DNA from: Phellopilus nigrolimitatus
Taxonomy: Eukaryota; Basidiomycota; Agaricomycetes; Hymenochaetales; Hymenochaetaceae
Length of the DNA: 64,000 nucleotides
Assembly: GCA_021029095.1 (NCBI GenBank)
Contig: JAJOHG010000009.1
Coordinates: 992,001 to 1,056,000 of the forward strand
Reading direction: 5' to 3'
Shown: positions 33,650 to 47,235 of the stretch, piece by piece
Position numbering within the stretch: position 1 is the first letter of the stretch
Layout of the letters: each line of letters opens with the position of its first letter
Position numbers and translations under genes: made by a program
Notes under the pieces: model-generated
Seen by the model: the letters and a program-made list of their open reading frames with translations, nothing else
What the model was told of the DNA's origin: nothing
Databases searched by the model: none

Positions 33650-36600
33650 CTAGGAAGGGAGACGCGTAGGGTCAAGCTTGGTGGTCCACGACTGGAGTTC
33701 CTTTGCGCTGGGAGCAGCGAGCGCGTACGAGTTCGAAGCGGTGAACAGTGTAAACGTGAACTTTTTCTGCAAGTTTGATAATAATAAACGTAGCCATTAA
33801 CGAAGATAATATATTCCATTGACGATCGACATACCCCGAGAAGAGCCTCCATTTCGGGATTGTATTCTATGTTGACACCACTCAGACCGATAACTGCAGT
33901 TTCTTCGTTTTCATCTGAGTGCGCATAAACGTTGAGATATGGTCTTGAAATGTCCAAACGGTATAAGTCATAGTCACATTTTATAGTAAAGTTCGTCGCA
34001 CCTTTTTAAAACAAACCATCTCCTTTCCCAGGTGTTTTCGGTAGCGTCAGTGAGAATCATTAGATGCCCCTTTTTCGTAGGATTGTCACTGGCGAACATT
34101 AGTGAGCAAAACATATATCAGCTAAGAAAACTTTATATTACCTCCGCGAGATGAGCTTCACATTAGCCACGAATCTCGGTTCAGTGAAGAACTTAAAACC
34201 ATTGACATTGATTAGCGAGTTCTTCTTGGATTCAGCGTCTGGGGGTTCCTGGCTTAAGACAATCTATGTAGAAAGAGCTGTATTTTAAAATTGTGCGACA
34301 TTTAGAAGAAAAACGCAAATAGCCGCACCTTTCCGGTATGACCAAATTTCTTCTGCCAAACTGAGAGCGACCTCTTGAGAACCTCTTCAGATCCCCAGAC
34401 TTCCGCACCATCTTGAGTAGTAGATGCAGTAGGCGACGCAGCAAGCACGGTCCGCACTGCCTGTACGTCTGCGGCGCGACGTTCGGTCGTAACAAGCCTA
34501 TCGTGGTCTTCGACAACGGAAATGCCGCGAGGCTTCCATGATCCTAGCGCTTCCTCCCCACGCACGTATTTCTCTGACGTATCTAAACGCCAAAGATCCT
34601 CAGGCGAGCGAGTCAAAGGAGGCGTCATTTTTACGCTGAAGACAGTACTGGTTTTTGAAAGCACTTTGGACGATCCAAAAAATGACATGAATCTAGAAGG
34701 GGGACCGGCATCGCGGGTAAACATGGCAACAGCCACGTCCATATTAAATTGAACAGGGTCACTGCATGTCTCGACACCGACAAACCAATGCACTTGTAAT
34801 AAAACACGGTGGTTGGACGTCGTGATTCGATTCAAGAGGGACGAATCATGTGCACTGGAATCCCAGAGGGCTGTCGCAGTGAGATAGCCTGAGCCATCAG
34901 GCTTGAAGCCCACCTCTTGCTGTTTCAGCACCGTAAGATCATGCATCTCCTTTGAAGTGGATTGATGAACACGGCCTTTGGGATCTAATAAACGTACGTG
35001 ACCAATGCGAACACGCGTGATTTCTGTCCAAGGAAGCTGACGACCAGAGTTTGAGGTAAGCGTAAGAGTCAATCGGCGCTGCAAACCCTGGTGAAGGGAG
35101 AAGCGTCCAGGATCGAGAGCGCTTTGTGAGACAACTGGTACTGGCACATATTGTCCATCGGGGGCCAGCTCACGTACTTGGAGCCAGGTCACGACGTCAT
35201 GGACCTCCTCAACGAGGAAGTCTGTCTCGGAACGACGCATGTTCGGTTGAGCAGCCCGTTTGCTTTCCGTCAGTTCGGGAGTAGTATTTCGCGACGGGCT
35301 TTTTTGTTCGCGTAATTCGTCCCAGCGTTCCAAGCGCTCCAGATAGGTCGGCGTGACGCGTGCAAAAAATTCTATAGGTGCATAGCCCTGTCGAAGGTGC
35401 TGTAACCCCTTCGAAGTAACGGCGATTGTAATTGGCCGTCGCAACTTCATATCGGAAAGTGTTGATGCTTCTAGGTCTATGGCACTTGAAGAAAAGACTT
35501 CCTCGGAAGACAGCGTTGGACCAAAGAATGATGACAAACGAACTTGCATATGAGCAGCAGAGAAATCATGAGTCGAAAGGCCTTTCACAGAATCGACGGT
35601 CAAGACGAAGGAAACCTTGCTTCCACTTGGAAGAGCGTTTGGAATAGGCAAAGAAGTTCTTGTCGATGGCCCGGAGCCATTAGTCTGCCTGGACGAGATT
35701 GCAACGTTCACGACCTTAAGTTCGATGCGACACGAGCCTATAGCCTCGGCCGTATATCTGCAGAAAATCGGAGCAATGCATGTTGAAGACATCCGACGAA
35801 ATAGAGGCGCAAGCGAGACAATCGCGTTCCCGATAAATGAATAATCTGGCGTAGGCGTGTCATAGAATGGCTCCTCCGACGAGAAATGCTGGGAATATGA
35901 TGGTCTGTCGATGAAACTGGTAAGATTTCGCATGCGTTGAAGCTGCTGCTGCAGGCGATCAAAAGACCAAATATAGATAGCGTTATGTCGTTTATCCAAC
36001 ACTTTGACTGCGACAGAGGGTTGGGTAGCTGACGCAAGTACTTGGTCAACCACGTCCCCGAACTCATCAAGCCCAGCAATAGATGCCACGGCAGATCTTG
36101 GGGCAGCTAGCGAGCCTCCTGATGCTATAGTAAAGTTATACGAGACGTCTTTGCCTAGTTCCTTGCTGTTAGTCGTCTCGTTAGTCACGTTAAAGAAAAT
36201 AAAATGTAATCAGAAGGCCTCGCCTGATGACGTTTGCCTCTTTCAAAGCGACAGCATTTGACAACACAGATTCAGCCATAGAAAATGAGCGATGTGCTCT
36301 CCACCTGTCCAGAACCTTTCGAATCAACCGTAATTGCTTGCCAGTATAGATCACGGGTTCGACATGTACCAACTCAGCCGTCGAGGCACCTCGGGCTTTA
36401 GCCTCCAAAATCCGCTTCATTTGCACCTGAACAAGTTTCATTTGGTGCTCCATCTGATCCTTCTCGGCTTTCAGATCTTCTGCCTCAGAGCTCCCGCCAT
36501 CACTCATGGCTTGCAGCCGCGAGTCGAAGTCAGCCTTCTGCAATTCGAGGTGATTCTGCGCTGAACGAAGCGAATTGTCGAGATCTGGGCTGCCGTGGCT

Positions 36601-39549
36601 GGGTGCTGCATCGACACTTGTATCATCTGTCTCACTCGTTATTGGCTTCCCGGATTCGCTCCAGACATCATCAGCTTGAGAAAGACTGCTCTCCGGCCTC
36701 CTCGACGTGATGTCGCGAAGGGTCTTGACTTTAGAGATCTTTTCATATAGTTTGTTTAAATCTTCATCTGGAAGGTTGTCAAGTGCGGGATCAAGACCCA
36801 ACCGAGCAAACGCAGCTTCTCGCTTGGCGAAGTTCCAGTCCACGTCTTCAAGACCAGCTGATGACGATGGTGAGTCAGGTCTGGTAGCGGGAGTTCCCGG
36901 GCCATCGCCATCAAGTTCGGCTGCAGTGATGCTCATGTGCAGAGAGCTCCTCGCGGTCGCTCGATCACGCAGCTTGCGAACCTCTTCCGGGTTGTTGAAC
37001 CTAAAAACATGGTGCTCCCCTATAACAAATTAAACTCACTGAGATGGACTTTGAAGAACGATAATTACCCATAATGATTCGGTATCCCGAACGCAACTTG
37101 TACGCCTGCAATTCTTTTTTGTAAATAAAATAATTAGTGTAAATTCGTTGCGCTTACTTGATCCAGCGCTATCTCTTTACCGTTCAAAAACTAACCGATT
37201 TTGTCAACTTATGTCAATTCAATGCGAGCTCAAATACTGACCGTAACGCTGTTTGGCAGACCATGGAAAGTTACTTTACCGTCATTGTTCTCAAAATAGC
37301 AGTGCTCCTCAGAAATATTGTCGCCACTGAGACGGATTGCTAAAGACTTTTCGCTATCTAGTCTTCCAACCTACATAAGTGTCAGAAGATTGAGTTTACT
37401 CTGGAAACCTATCACTCACCATTGTTTTCCCAGGTTTCAGCTGATAGATGAGACATTCGCTCATGAGCGGGTCTGTGTTTCACCTACAATTAGTCTCTGA
37501 TTCTTTTGATGCCATCAAGCTCCTGACCTTCGTTCTGAAAATAAAATACGCATGGTAAGTACTATTGAGGAGCTTCGCCAGTACGAAATAAATTACCAAG
37601 TTAACCAGATGAGGCATCTTTAAAGAGAGTTAAGTCCACTGGGGGCATAAACTCGAAATCCTATTGTACGCACCTTTTTCGGAGTGTGCACGCCGACGTT
37701 GTTCTTTTCAACAGTAATACCTAGCTCTTCGAGTGCCTTTTCGCGCTCTTTCTGGACCTCCTGCGTGCGTTCCAGCTTCTCTTCCCATGTTTCGTTCAAA
37801 CTCTCCATAAGCTTCTCACTCGTCTCAAGCTGGTCTTGGAGTTCCGCCTTTGTAACGGTCTTTAGCTTGCCGTCTTTGGTTTGATATGTGACCTTTTGCT
37901 TTTCCGGCGGCACTTTCGGATCATATATTTCCTCATTGCTCGATCCAGTTACACGCGCTTCGAAGAATATCAGCTAAAATTACTGGCATATAACATGGCG
38001 ACTGTACGCACCTCTGAGCGTTTCGAGCTCCTCCTTCAGTTCGCGAACCAATTTAGCATTCGGGTCTTCGTTAACCACGGCTTTATTCCTGATCTTCTTC
38101 GCCTGGTCTGCATAGCGAAGAGTACTAAGCGTTTCATCATAATCGGCCGGCGATATCGCCGCAATCATAGCAGTCTTCGAGTTCCCTCCCAAACTATCTT
38201 TTAACAGCCAGGTCAAAACCTATGCCAAAATGAGAAGTCGAGTTCAGGACTTAGATTTGATAGGAACACACCGAGTCACGGTAGGGAATGAAATCTTCGG
38301 CTTTCCCCTTCTTTCCCTTCTTTCCATCTGACTGACTGGCAAGAGCAAGTGCCGAGATAACCTTCCCTAGTGTGGTGAGGGACTTATTAATATTAGCTCC
38401 TTCTTTGAGGCGCTGTCCTGTCGCTCCTGTCGAGTTTGCGCGCTCAGAACCCGCCAGATCGACAAGGCTAACTCAAATTTAACACACTCGCGTGAAAACC
38501 AAAAATATTAAGACGCACTTGATCCGTGAGACTTTCTCCGTGTCCAAATTTGTATCGCTGTCGTGCCGTTTCATTGTCAACAGCAATGTGAACACAGCAT
38601 GTGAGCGAGACGAGGTCTCGTTCATATTCGTTGCAGCGACCGTTCGCGCCTTATTTCCCTCATCCATCAGCGTCATCATCCCGTCATAGCTCGAGACGAC
38701 GAGTTTTGAAAGATCCTCGACGTACGGTCCTAGGCTTGGGTGCTCGCGCACGCGCAAATTGCCAGTGTTCTTCGGGTTTAGCAGATCACGGACTTTCTCA
38801 TTATAAATTTCAATGTACGAAACCTCGACTGTGAACTTGACGTTCGGGTCCACAGCCATTCTATCGGTCACCCGAGTGAACAGTTCGGAGCACGTCAATG
38901 GAATTATTCCCTTGTCAGCGCCATCTGCCTAACGAGTTAGCACCTCATCACATGACCTGAACGACTTCACTTACAGCCCATCATACTGTATGATTTACCA
39001 GAACCTGCAACGCATCAGAACGATACTCATATATCAATGGCTGCCTCTCACCTGTCTGCCCGTCTAGAAAAGCGTCGGTGATCAAGAAAGGTGCAAGAAA
39101 GCTTTTTTTCAAACTCACAAGCCAGAATACAAGCATTGAATCCCGCAAATCCATGATCCAACAATTCCTTTCCTAGATCGTTGTATAGCGTGTGCTGCGA
39201 GCAGTACTTCGGTTCATCTCTAGGTACCTGCAGACCAATAGCTCTTGTCGAAACTGAATGCCATGGTTTTCTTCTCGCTCTGCCGACCGGACATTGCTTG
39301 CGCCTGCGAGCCCCCAGCATCAGGGGGGTCGAGGAAGGTCGAGTTTCCCTCCATCCGAATGAGAGGCGTCGCGCCGCGCGCGAGCTCTGCATGACGTCGC
39401 CGAAATGTCGGCCAAGATTTAGTGAAATGAGAGAGAGAGAAAACCAGTTAGGAGACGCGTCTCGTCGTAGCTGGGTTGTGCTTACCTCGGGAATTGAGAG
39501 GCCTGCATCGTACAACGACCTTGATGTTTCCATCCCCACCCTCAGCCAT
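33650..39549 (-). CDS. Kinesin-3, Unc104/KIF1 type (about 1604 aa), one frameshift
   Basis: Twenty minus-strand exons: 39549..39486, 39386..39119, 39063..39052, 39004..38975, 38924..38519, 38467..38272, 38219..38012, 37957..37674, 37617..37597, 37534..37528, 37472..37420, 37370..37242, 37190..37158, 37105..37069, 37019..36224, 36165..34329, 34263..34142, 34088..34002, 33943..33835 and 33766..33650. The N-terminal motor has [20 protein letters not shown] and [12 protein letters not shown]. Then come a neck coiled coil, an FHA domain ([24 protein letters not shown]), the KIF1-type central region and a C-terminal PH domain ([24 protein letters not shown]). The family drives plus-end endosome and vesicle transport. 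One extra base at 39225 interrupts the motor. Two micro-exons (12 and 7 nt) and a GC-AG intron are present. Confidence 0.93.
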
Positions 39550-42500
39550 TGTCGCAAGCTATCGGCACGCCGTCAGACGTATAGACGCGCGCAGTGGCTG
39601 TTGAATAGAAAAGAATAAGGCGTTTGTTGCAATGGTCGAGACTCGAGACCGTAGCTGTGCAAGACGCGGTCCAAGTATTCGCGGTTTCTCACGGTTACAA
39701 ATGCGGCTTACGTATTCAGCTTATATATGTACAGTACATACATCTTGTGGCTTCGATAAATGGTCTACATAACTTGAAAGAGTTTCCACAAAAAAGGCGG
39801 AAAGAGATTAGCAAGTGGCTTAAGATAATACCGAATGGTAGTAGCTTGCTGCGTCAACAAATGTTAGAAAAAAGTCAAGAAGAAATTATTACATGGAAAA
39901 TACAGAAAAGAACATGTATATATAGTCGGACTTCTCATTAAGCTTACCTGTAGCTAAGCCTGACCTGTAATTAGGCTTGAGATTTTGTGGTGTGGTTAGT
40001 TTTAAAATTGCAATATGCTTAACACTTAATAATATTTCTGAGAATCAATTGAGGATAAGCTTAACCAGATGTAAGTTATATAGGTTTTCCAAAAGCTTTA
40101 GTCATGATACTGTGTGTCAAGCCACATTGAGGCAACCCAGCCACAGGTCACGCATAAATTTATAACAAGGGAAGACAATGTCTAACTGTTTCTTATATCT
40201 TTCATCGTGCTCAAGGATCCTAGCAGTGTTTAAAATGCCGATAAGAATCTCACGAATATATAAGATATCAACTTTGCAATTGATTCGAAGTTTCAATACC
40301 GTTATAATCATTTTCTTACAGTAAAATATATTACTTCTAGTTTGATTTGATTCTAGGACAATTATATAACGCCGAGCATGAGCTTAGTCCCGTCATAAAG
40401 CTTAAGCTGGAATGTCCACGAGGCCTAAGCTTAACGAGAGTCCTGTAAGCTGAACAGTAGCATGTACTTGGTCCTAAACGTACTTGAATAACGATAGTAC
40501 TGTGAAACCCTTCGAAGTAGATTCGCAACTGCAAACTGACTATTCCCATATCTTTCCAGAGGAATTCCTTCTAAAATAAATGAGCGTGAGGCATGGAACT
40601 GTACGAAGAATCAACAATATCTTCGACATTCTTTGGTCGCTCCAGAGACTTGGGTGCTTGGTCAGTTCTAAAAGTGCTCGCTTTCGTATAGCCACCAAGT
40701 GAATGTACTGAATGCTTTGTTTCGATAAGGAGTTAAAGCAACACCCAGCCAGGTAAGAGTGAGATGAGGACGAGACACGATACCCAGAGTATGGAGCGCA
40801 GCAATAAGATAATCACATGCCTAGCTAGCATCTAGGTCGGACAGGCAGTCCACTAGCGTAGAAACACGGAAAGTATCTCAAGGGCTCGGAGCAGGAGACC
40901 GCGAAGGTTCATCGGCGTTGTAAGGCGTTCATGGTATATAGCGAACTTTGTGCCAAACTTCTTACTGCGCGTATGATCACTAACAACGTTTCGGCGACTG
41001 TGTTACAGAATATCGTAAGTCCTGAGCTGGTCTCGCGATTTTGCGCACCGCGATTCGATAGCATAAATATCGCACTTCCACTTCGAGACTTCGCCTTTGG
41101 GCGAGGCTGGAGTAACGAGAAGGTAAGAAGCTTCAATCAGGGACAGCAAGGGTCGGTTAGACGCTCTTAAGCATTCTCCCAGGTCAGGGCGAGTGGGGCA
41201 AAAACGCGCAGCAACTAAGTATATAGACTTACATATATAGACCTAGCTCGGGATAACGGACCGCAGCTACGATATTGGAGAAAATTTTCCGGAATAGGCA
41301 GCCCCGTCGTAATCTGCGCAAAAATCCCTCCAGAGGGGGGCGCATAATAGCGAGGTTGAAGTTTACTAAAGCCACGGAATTTGTCGACAATTGTCGACCA
41401 AATAACTAAAGCAGGGCGAGATTACTCGAGCTCGAATTTCGTAAGGCTGTACAAAGTTCAGGTCCAAGAAAACTTAGTTAGGAATTTAGAAATTTGGCTA
41501 GAAGATGCATTGGAGTGATCGGGAGTGACTTACTTAAGTAATATCGTTACTTACGAACGTTCGTAACGTCGTTTCTTGGCAAAAATACTTTAAAGCACTT
41601 TATGGACTCGCCGCGGGACTGGAGTCACGAGATAACATAGTGAGGACCTCGGCGATTTGGTCAGCAAGCTATCTTTTTCCAGAGAGTTTGGAGATGTTTC
41701 GTTTTAGCAGGCTCACGCATTTTTTGATGCCAGGTATGGAGACCATGAATCGCTTCTTCTCCGCAACTGTATCTCATCTCCACCTGAGCATTCACCGCTT
41801 CTTGGACGAAATGAGCTTTCACATCGGCAGTAATAGAAACTGGATACTTTCTTTTTCTCTGTGCACGCGGGGTTCCAGAGGGTAAACCAAAGCATCGAAA
41901 AGTGTATTGGTTGCCTATCATCCGTAAAGAACGGCATTTGAAAAGATTGATGCTGGAAGCTAGATGAACTATCAGAGACCATTGGATAACTTATATAGCA
42001 CCGCAGATGAGCGGTCATTGTCACTACATGAACTTAATCATACCAAACACAGCAGAGAAGAATGAAACCAAAGTCGGGGTCGGGCGCATCTGTCGGATCC
42101 TTAATACGTTACACGTCAGGAAGAACGATATATACCAGTGAGATTTACAGCCTAACTTTTATCGAAATCGTGAAAAGGCTCACCACAGTATTTATGTATG
42201 TACACACCTATCCATCCTTTGTTACGTGCGAGAGTAAGTACAATCGATGCTGTGTCCGGCTGTTCCGGAAATCTTGTCGAACAACTTTCTTGTTATGTCA
42301 CGATGAGTTTTTGTTCACACTTTCTATAAAGCCAACAGAGTAACAAGCAGATATCGGGCAGGGACCAGGGTGACGGCAATTCCTGACATCGGCTTTTGTT
42401 ACGTACAATAACATCGGCAATGCCGGGGCTGTTGCGGAGACGCTGGCTCACATTTCAACCGCGATTACGAACTTTCGGCTCCCTGGAATAACTTTGGCTT

Positions 42501-42712
42501 CACTTTACATACATGCATTTTGAAGGCACCTCAGCATGCTAAAAGTAAGTCATTCGCGATAATGCTACCGTTTAGCCTGCGCGAGCAGTGTTGCAGTTTA
42601 GTTTTATCTTACCGTTATTGACATTTGCTACCTAATTGTCTTTTTTTCCCGAATACTACTGTCTGACGTAGTTTCTTCTCCTTTTCCCACAGATATCGAA
42701 CTGACCTGTTTC
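39550..42712. other. Gene-poor, AT-rich region
   Basis: No gene supported over about 3.2 kb. The first few hundred bases contain the kinesin promoter. Around 39930-40450 the motif AAGCTTA and its partial inverts (CTAAGC, AGGCTT) recur many times, which may mark an old degenerate repeat. Nothing else is clear. Confidence 0.5.
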
Positions 42713-44982
42713 ATGAGCGCCTCTCTTTCGGTTCTGACAAACTCACTGCCACCTACCCCAGACGTGGCAGGGATAACCCTTTTAAAAATCATGACAGAAA
42801 CTTCATCTTTAGACGATAAGTGAGTCAACCGAGTATGGTCAATTGTCAAACTGAAAATATATGTATGCGTAAGCTACCGCAACCACCTTTCAAATCTGGG
42901 TGTGATGTACATCGGGGTTTCGTTATCCGGCATGTACGTTTGTTACGAGCCAGCTAGTATGCTGAAAGTAGAGCTCACGACGACTTTTGTAGACTTTACG
43001 GAGGTAATTGGTTAAGTCAAAACGTTGACTGCTCTCGCTTAATCATATTGGGCCAGTGTCGTTTGCCCAGACGTGGTATTACTACGATAGGTACAATAAC
43101 GATCCGTGGCCCCTTAAAATCTTGGTAAAACACCTCTTACCTCTCACCAGTGATCAAAATTTGAAACATACCCCGGATCACATCCAGGTATCCGCAGTGT
43201 TCTTCTTCGACAGCGCGCACCAGCTTCTAATCAGCTATTCGCGTTTGTGCCTTCTTCGTAACGTGTTCCTTCAAACGCTCACAAAATCTCGCTGTTTGCC
43301 TATTTTATTGATCCTCTTCTTTCGCCCTTCTACTCCCGATGTTTTGCGTCATTTGCTTGCGCAGTCTACAAGTACCTGGTGACAAACTTTGCGAAAACAC
43401 AGGAGCTTGACAATTTCATCTGGTATGTGGATAATCTAATGAGCCTTCGTCGGAGATGACGCGTGTACTTACGTTTCGCCGACATGTCGTCGATTGATTC
43501 ACTTACAGGAGTCTGGCCGTGAGTTTTGAGGAGATAATGTCGCTTCTGCCTTTACTTATCACATATGAGCGATAGGCTGAAGTGCTGTTCAATGTAAGCA
43601 TCAATGTGCAATTTTACACAGTAGAAGCTGATGATCGAACCTCGCCGCGAGCACAGGGCCTAATAGGACTCATGGTTCAAAGGTGGGCGGTCGCATCAGT
43701 CTCTATTTTTTCCTCGCACACCAACCTAAACCTCAACTCATCCATTTGACTTCAGCTTCTTCACATATCGCATCTATCAACGTAAGCGCTATAGTATACT
43801 CTTTCTGGACTAAGTAACTTTGACAGAACCAACGACAGTCAGTAACAGAAACATACTATTAACCGGAATAGTAGTAAGTCGACGTTTGATTACATTCAAT
43901 CTCACCTCAGGAGTTGATGGCGAACTATAAGTAGCTTCTTCCCGTCCTGGCGGTGTTTGGTAAATTCATTCCGCATTAACCGTGTCGCATCTTTGTTACG
44001 CCGGGAGATGAGGAACTGAACTCTAAGTCCTTTACCCTATTTCCAGGAACATCGTTCGGTGAGTACGCTGTTTAGACTAGCACTTTCATTGTGCTTCTAA
44101 CAGATGTGATTTCGTCTTTTATTTCTCATTTTCCAAACCAAGCATACACTATCAAAGCGTCAGTATCAGTCGGTTCTTGGCTTGAAGTGAATCATAACTT
44201 CTAGGGCAGATTGTTCCTTGAAACACTCGCGGAAGCGGCAGCTCTCAAGGTAATGATGTCTCTTTTTTCTCCGTCGTATGTTACAACGAACTTCTTGCAG
44301 AATTTATCGATGGCCGTGAACATCCTGGCTGCCGCCGGGGACATCCTCATTACCTTATCAATGGTCAGCCTACTACGAAGAACACGAACTGGGCTCAGGA
44401 GGTTGGTATCTGAATGTCTTGGCCTGTCACACGTCCACAGCATTTAAACCTACCTTAGAGCAGACGCCATGGCCAATAAGCTTATCGCTTATTCTCTGAA
44501 TACCGGTATGCTTCTGTACATAGAGTTGTCCAAGGGCAGAATTGATCAAGTGTTCTTTCAAGGATTGTTGACGAGGTGAAGTCCATGAAACAATAATGCC
44601 GATGACCTACTGACGATTATATAGTATCTGTGCGATACTGTCCCTCGTCACGGTACGTCGTTGAAGATCTTCCGTGTCGGCGCGCAGCCATTACTATCAT
44701 TCTTATCATTGTAGATCACAGCACTTCCGACCACACTGGTTTACACATGTTTCTACTTCATACTGGGTCGTGGTAAGCCGGCTGCTCCCATATTAACTCG
44801 GCGTTTGCTGCTGCTTACACGGGCCATTCCGTTTTTATATAGTATATACAAATTCACTGCTCGCGACACTTAATGATCGTCGGCTGCTGCAGAGAGCAGT
44901 GCCTGCGGGTTCGTCAGTGTCTGCTTCCATGGTAAGCTTCCTTCCTTCATGCGTAGCTGATGCTCAAGTAAAGAAGGACTAA
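42713..44982 (+). CDS. DUF6534-like multi-span membrane protein, many small exons
   Basis: Recognisable coding blocks, separated by short GT-AG introns, occur in order: MSASLSVLTNSLPPTPDVAG (42713), GVMYIGVSLSG, then after a GTACGT intron LYGVSFAQTWYYYDRYNNDPW (43050-43120). Next are VSAVFFFDSAHQLLIS, VYKYLVTNFAKTQELDNFIW (43370-43430), SFFTYRIYQ and SNRNILLTG (near 43760-43870). The end has FLETLAEAAALK, MAVNILAAAGDILITLSMVS LLRRTRTG (44210-44400), AYSLNTG, ITALPTTLVYTCFYFILGR and VYTNSLLATLNDRR. This is the layout of Agaricomycete DUF6534 proteins with about seven membrane helices and unknown function. The stretch 43910-44200 could not be resolved into exons, so the gene may be partly degenerate; the end at 44982 is one possible stop. 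Confidence 0.65.
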
Positions 44983-47235
44983 TAGGACCTTTCCAGAATT
45001 TAACGTATATATTTTCTTCGAGCCTAAAATAGACATGGCGATTAATTAGAATATTGCGAGCTCGGCTCGTAAAGGATGCCTCGATTTTGTAAGCAAACCC
45101 TACCAGTCTTTCACATGAAAGTTTATGAGCCTGAGCTCGAAACGAAAATGCGCATGTATTTAATTTACTGAAATTCCATAAGAACAGCCCAGCCAGGGCA
45201 CTCCATTTTTTGGAAGCGAGGAACCGAGGGATGTCGATCACTGTCGATCACCCAGAATAAGAAGGAATGCCAAAGTAGCATCTGCTCCGAAGTCGCATCT
45301 CGACCCGGACTCGATCGACAGCCAGGATCTCTAAATACGCACTCAAACGAAATATCGTGCGCCTATCTGAAGTTCTAAGAGGCTAATGGCAGTGTTCAGA
45401 AAGAGGATTTGAAAATCAGGAACTCTCCGGTAATCGCCATTTATCGAGGCACGCCACTGAGCCTTTAGTACAAATATCAAACTTAACTTGTCCTGGGTGC
45501 ACGCCAGTCGCCTCGATTAGGGGGACTGAATACCAGCCGAAACCATACTATCCCTACAACATTTTCAATGCTTTCTGTGCGCCTAAGTCTCCTATCTCTG
45601 ATCCTGCCCCGATCAGTTCTGACGAAGGCTTCCCACTGCCATTCGGCTCCTGTACCAAAAATAGTCGACCATTGCACTAGGAAATTTGCATTCCCCTTTG
45701 TGCCTCAAGGGAAGCTCGTGAGATGGCCGAAATTATAACGAAGAGCATACTATTGTTGTTATGGTCAAACTCTTGGCCGCCTGAGCTTTAATGGCATGCG
45801 ACGACCACATGTATCAACACAACTTATTCTCAACTTCTCCATAAATGCGCATTGAATACTATATTAAAGTTCGGAAGATAACGCACATGAGACGCAACTC
45901 TTTGCTGGGCGGCGGCGTGTATTTTCAATTCAATAGCGTGTCTGCTGCCACTGGCGGCTAGCCACCTACCATTGAACATGTCAAACAACAACAGCTTCCT
46001 GAAGTTGCTGGGAACCCCTAGATGAACGCAATGCGGCAAGTAATTCATTTATCTCTTCTCGAGCCTTGGCCGCACACATGCCTTCATTCGCGCACAAAGC
46101 TTAATTAGAGAACACTTCATCACCGTCCATCCCCCGCGTTATCTTTGCAGTATGGGCGCTCGCGAGATCGGCGATCCTTCGTCGGCGTTACTATTAGCTT
46201 ACGACCGACATATAATGTGGAATGTGGCGCCACTTACAAGAGCATATATACAAAAGGCTATGGCTGGCGTACCTTTGTCGATAGGTAGGAACATGAAAAT
46301 TAGGAGAAAGCCAAGCCTATGTCATACTGTTCGACACAGTCTTGCTGCGTCCGAAAGAAAAGCAATCATGTAAGGAGCTAAAACTTCGATTGATCGGCGC
46401 ATTTACATTTGCGAAAAGTGGTGAGAGAGTCGAGTGGGCTGGGCGTGTACCATGCGAAATCAGCCGCAGTATCAAAGAAATGAGGAGGTCGATCAAGAGT
46501 AAGCACTCGGATCCACGTGGTGGCGTCGAGGCGTGTGTCAGCCACAGATGACCTGAGTTTCGTCTCCAGCCTTCTCGAAAAACGGGCTTCACTCGAAAAC
46601 TTCGGGAGCAACATTTTTCCCAAAAATTTCGCGAAACGGTGCGCGGTCAAGGCCGTGATCGCGATCAACGTCTTCAGCTACCTCATTGGACGCAAGTAAG
46701 ACCGAGATAGAACGACACGACGTCTTCGGATTTGCGTTTCAGCAGCCAAAGCTGAGGATACCAGGGGGCCGACGAGAATACGAATACTGGTCCGTTGTAA
46801 CTAGTCGTAAGTGAGGGAGGAAGCGACCAGAACGTGCCCGACGAGCTTAAAGTTGGACTTCGCCGATTCGCGGAACTTCATGGTCTTCGATTGAGAATGG
46901 TTGACCCGCTGTGAGTTCTTCGCACATACATATAATACTTCTTATGTTTTCCTAAAGTTCACTATATCTCAAGTTGCTATTGGATTTGGGAACAAGCAAA
47001 CAAATATATTGAAAGCAGGCTCGAAGCCTCATGGCGTCGTACAGTTGGTTAATTCCTTCATCCAAACAACCTTCACTCTATAGATACAAAGAAGTAATGA
47101 AAATATACAGAAGAAGTAGTTTAATGAGCAGCGCGACGAAAGAAAGGAAAAAGAACAAGAAACAAAAACGGTGTGCCTACCTAAGCAGAAGTGGGTGCCG
47201 AGACCGTCTACAGTCAGTGGCTTCTCAAATTGTTC
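44983..47235. other. Gene-poor region 3' of the DUF6534-like gene
   Basis: No gene can be supported over 2.25 kb. Only short frames without recognisable motifs are present. The right edge presumably contains the desaturase 3' untranslated region. Confidence 0.5.

Noticed and set aside
39930..40450. AAGCTTA-rich stretch as an origin or regulatory array
   Set aside because: The words are irregularly spaced and partly inverted; no period or consensus unit could be defined by eye.
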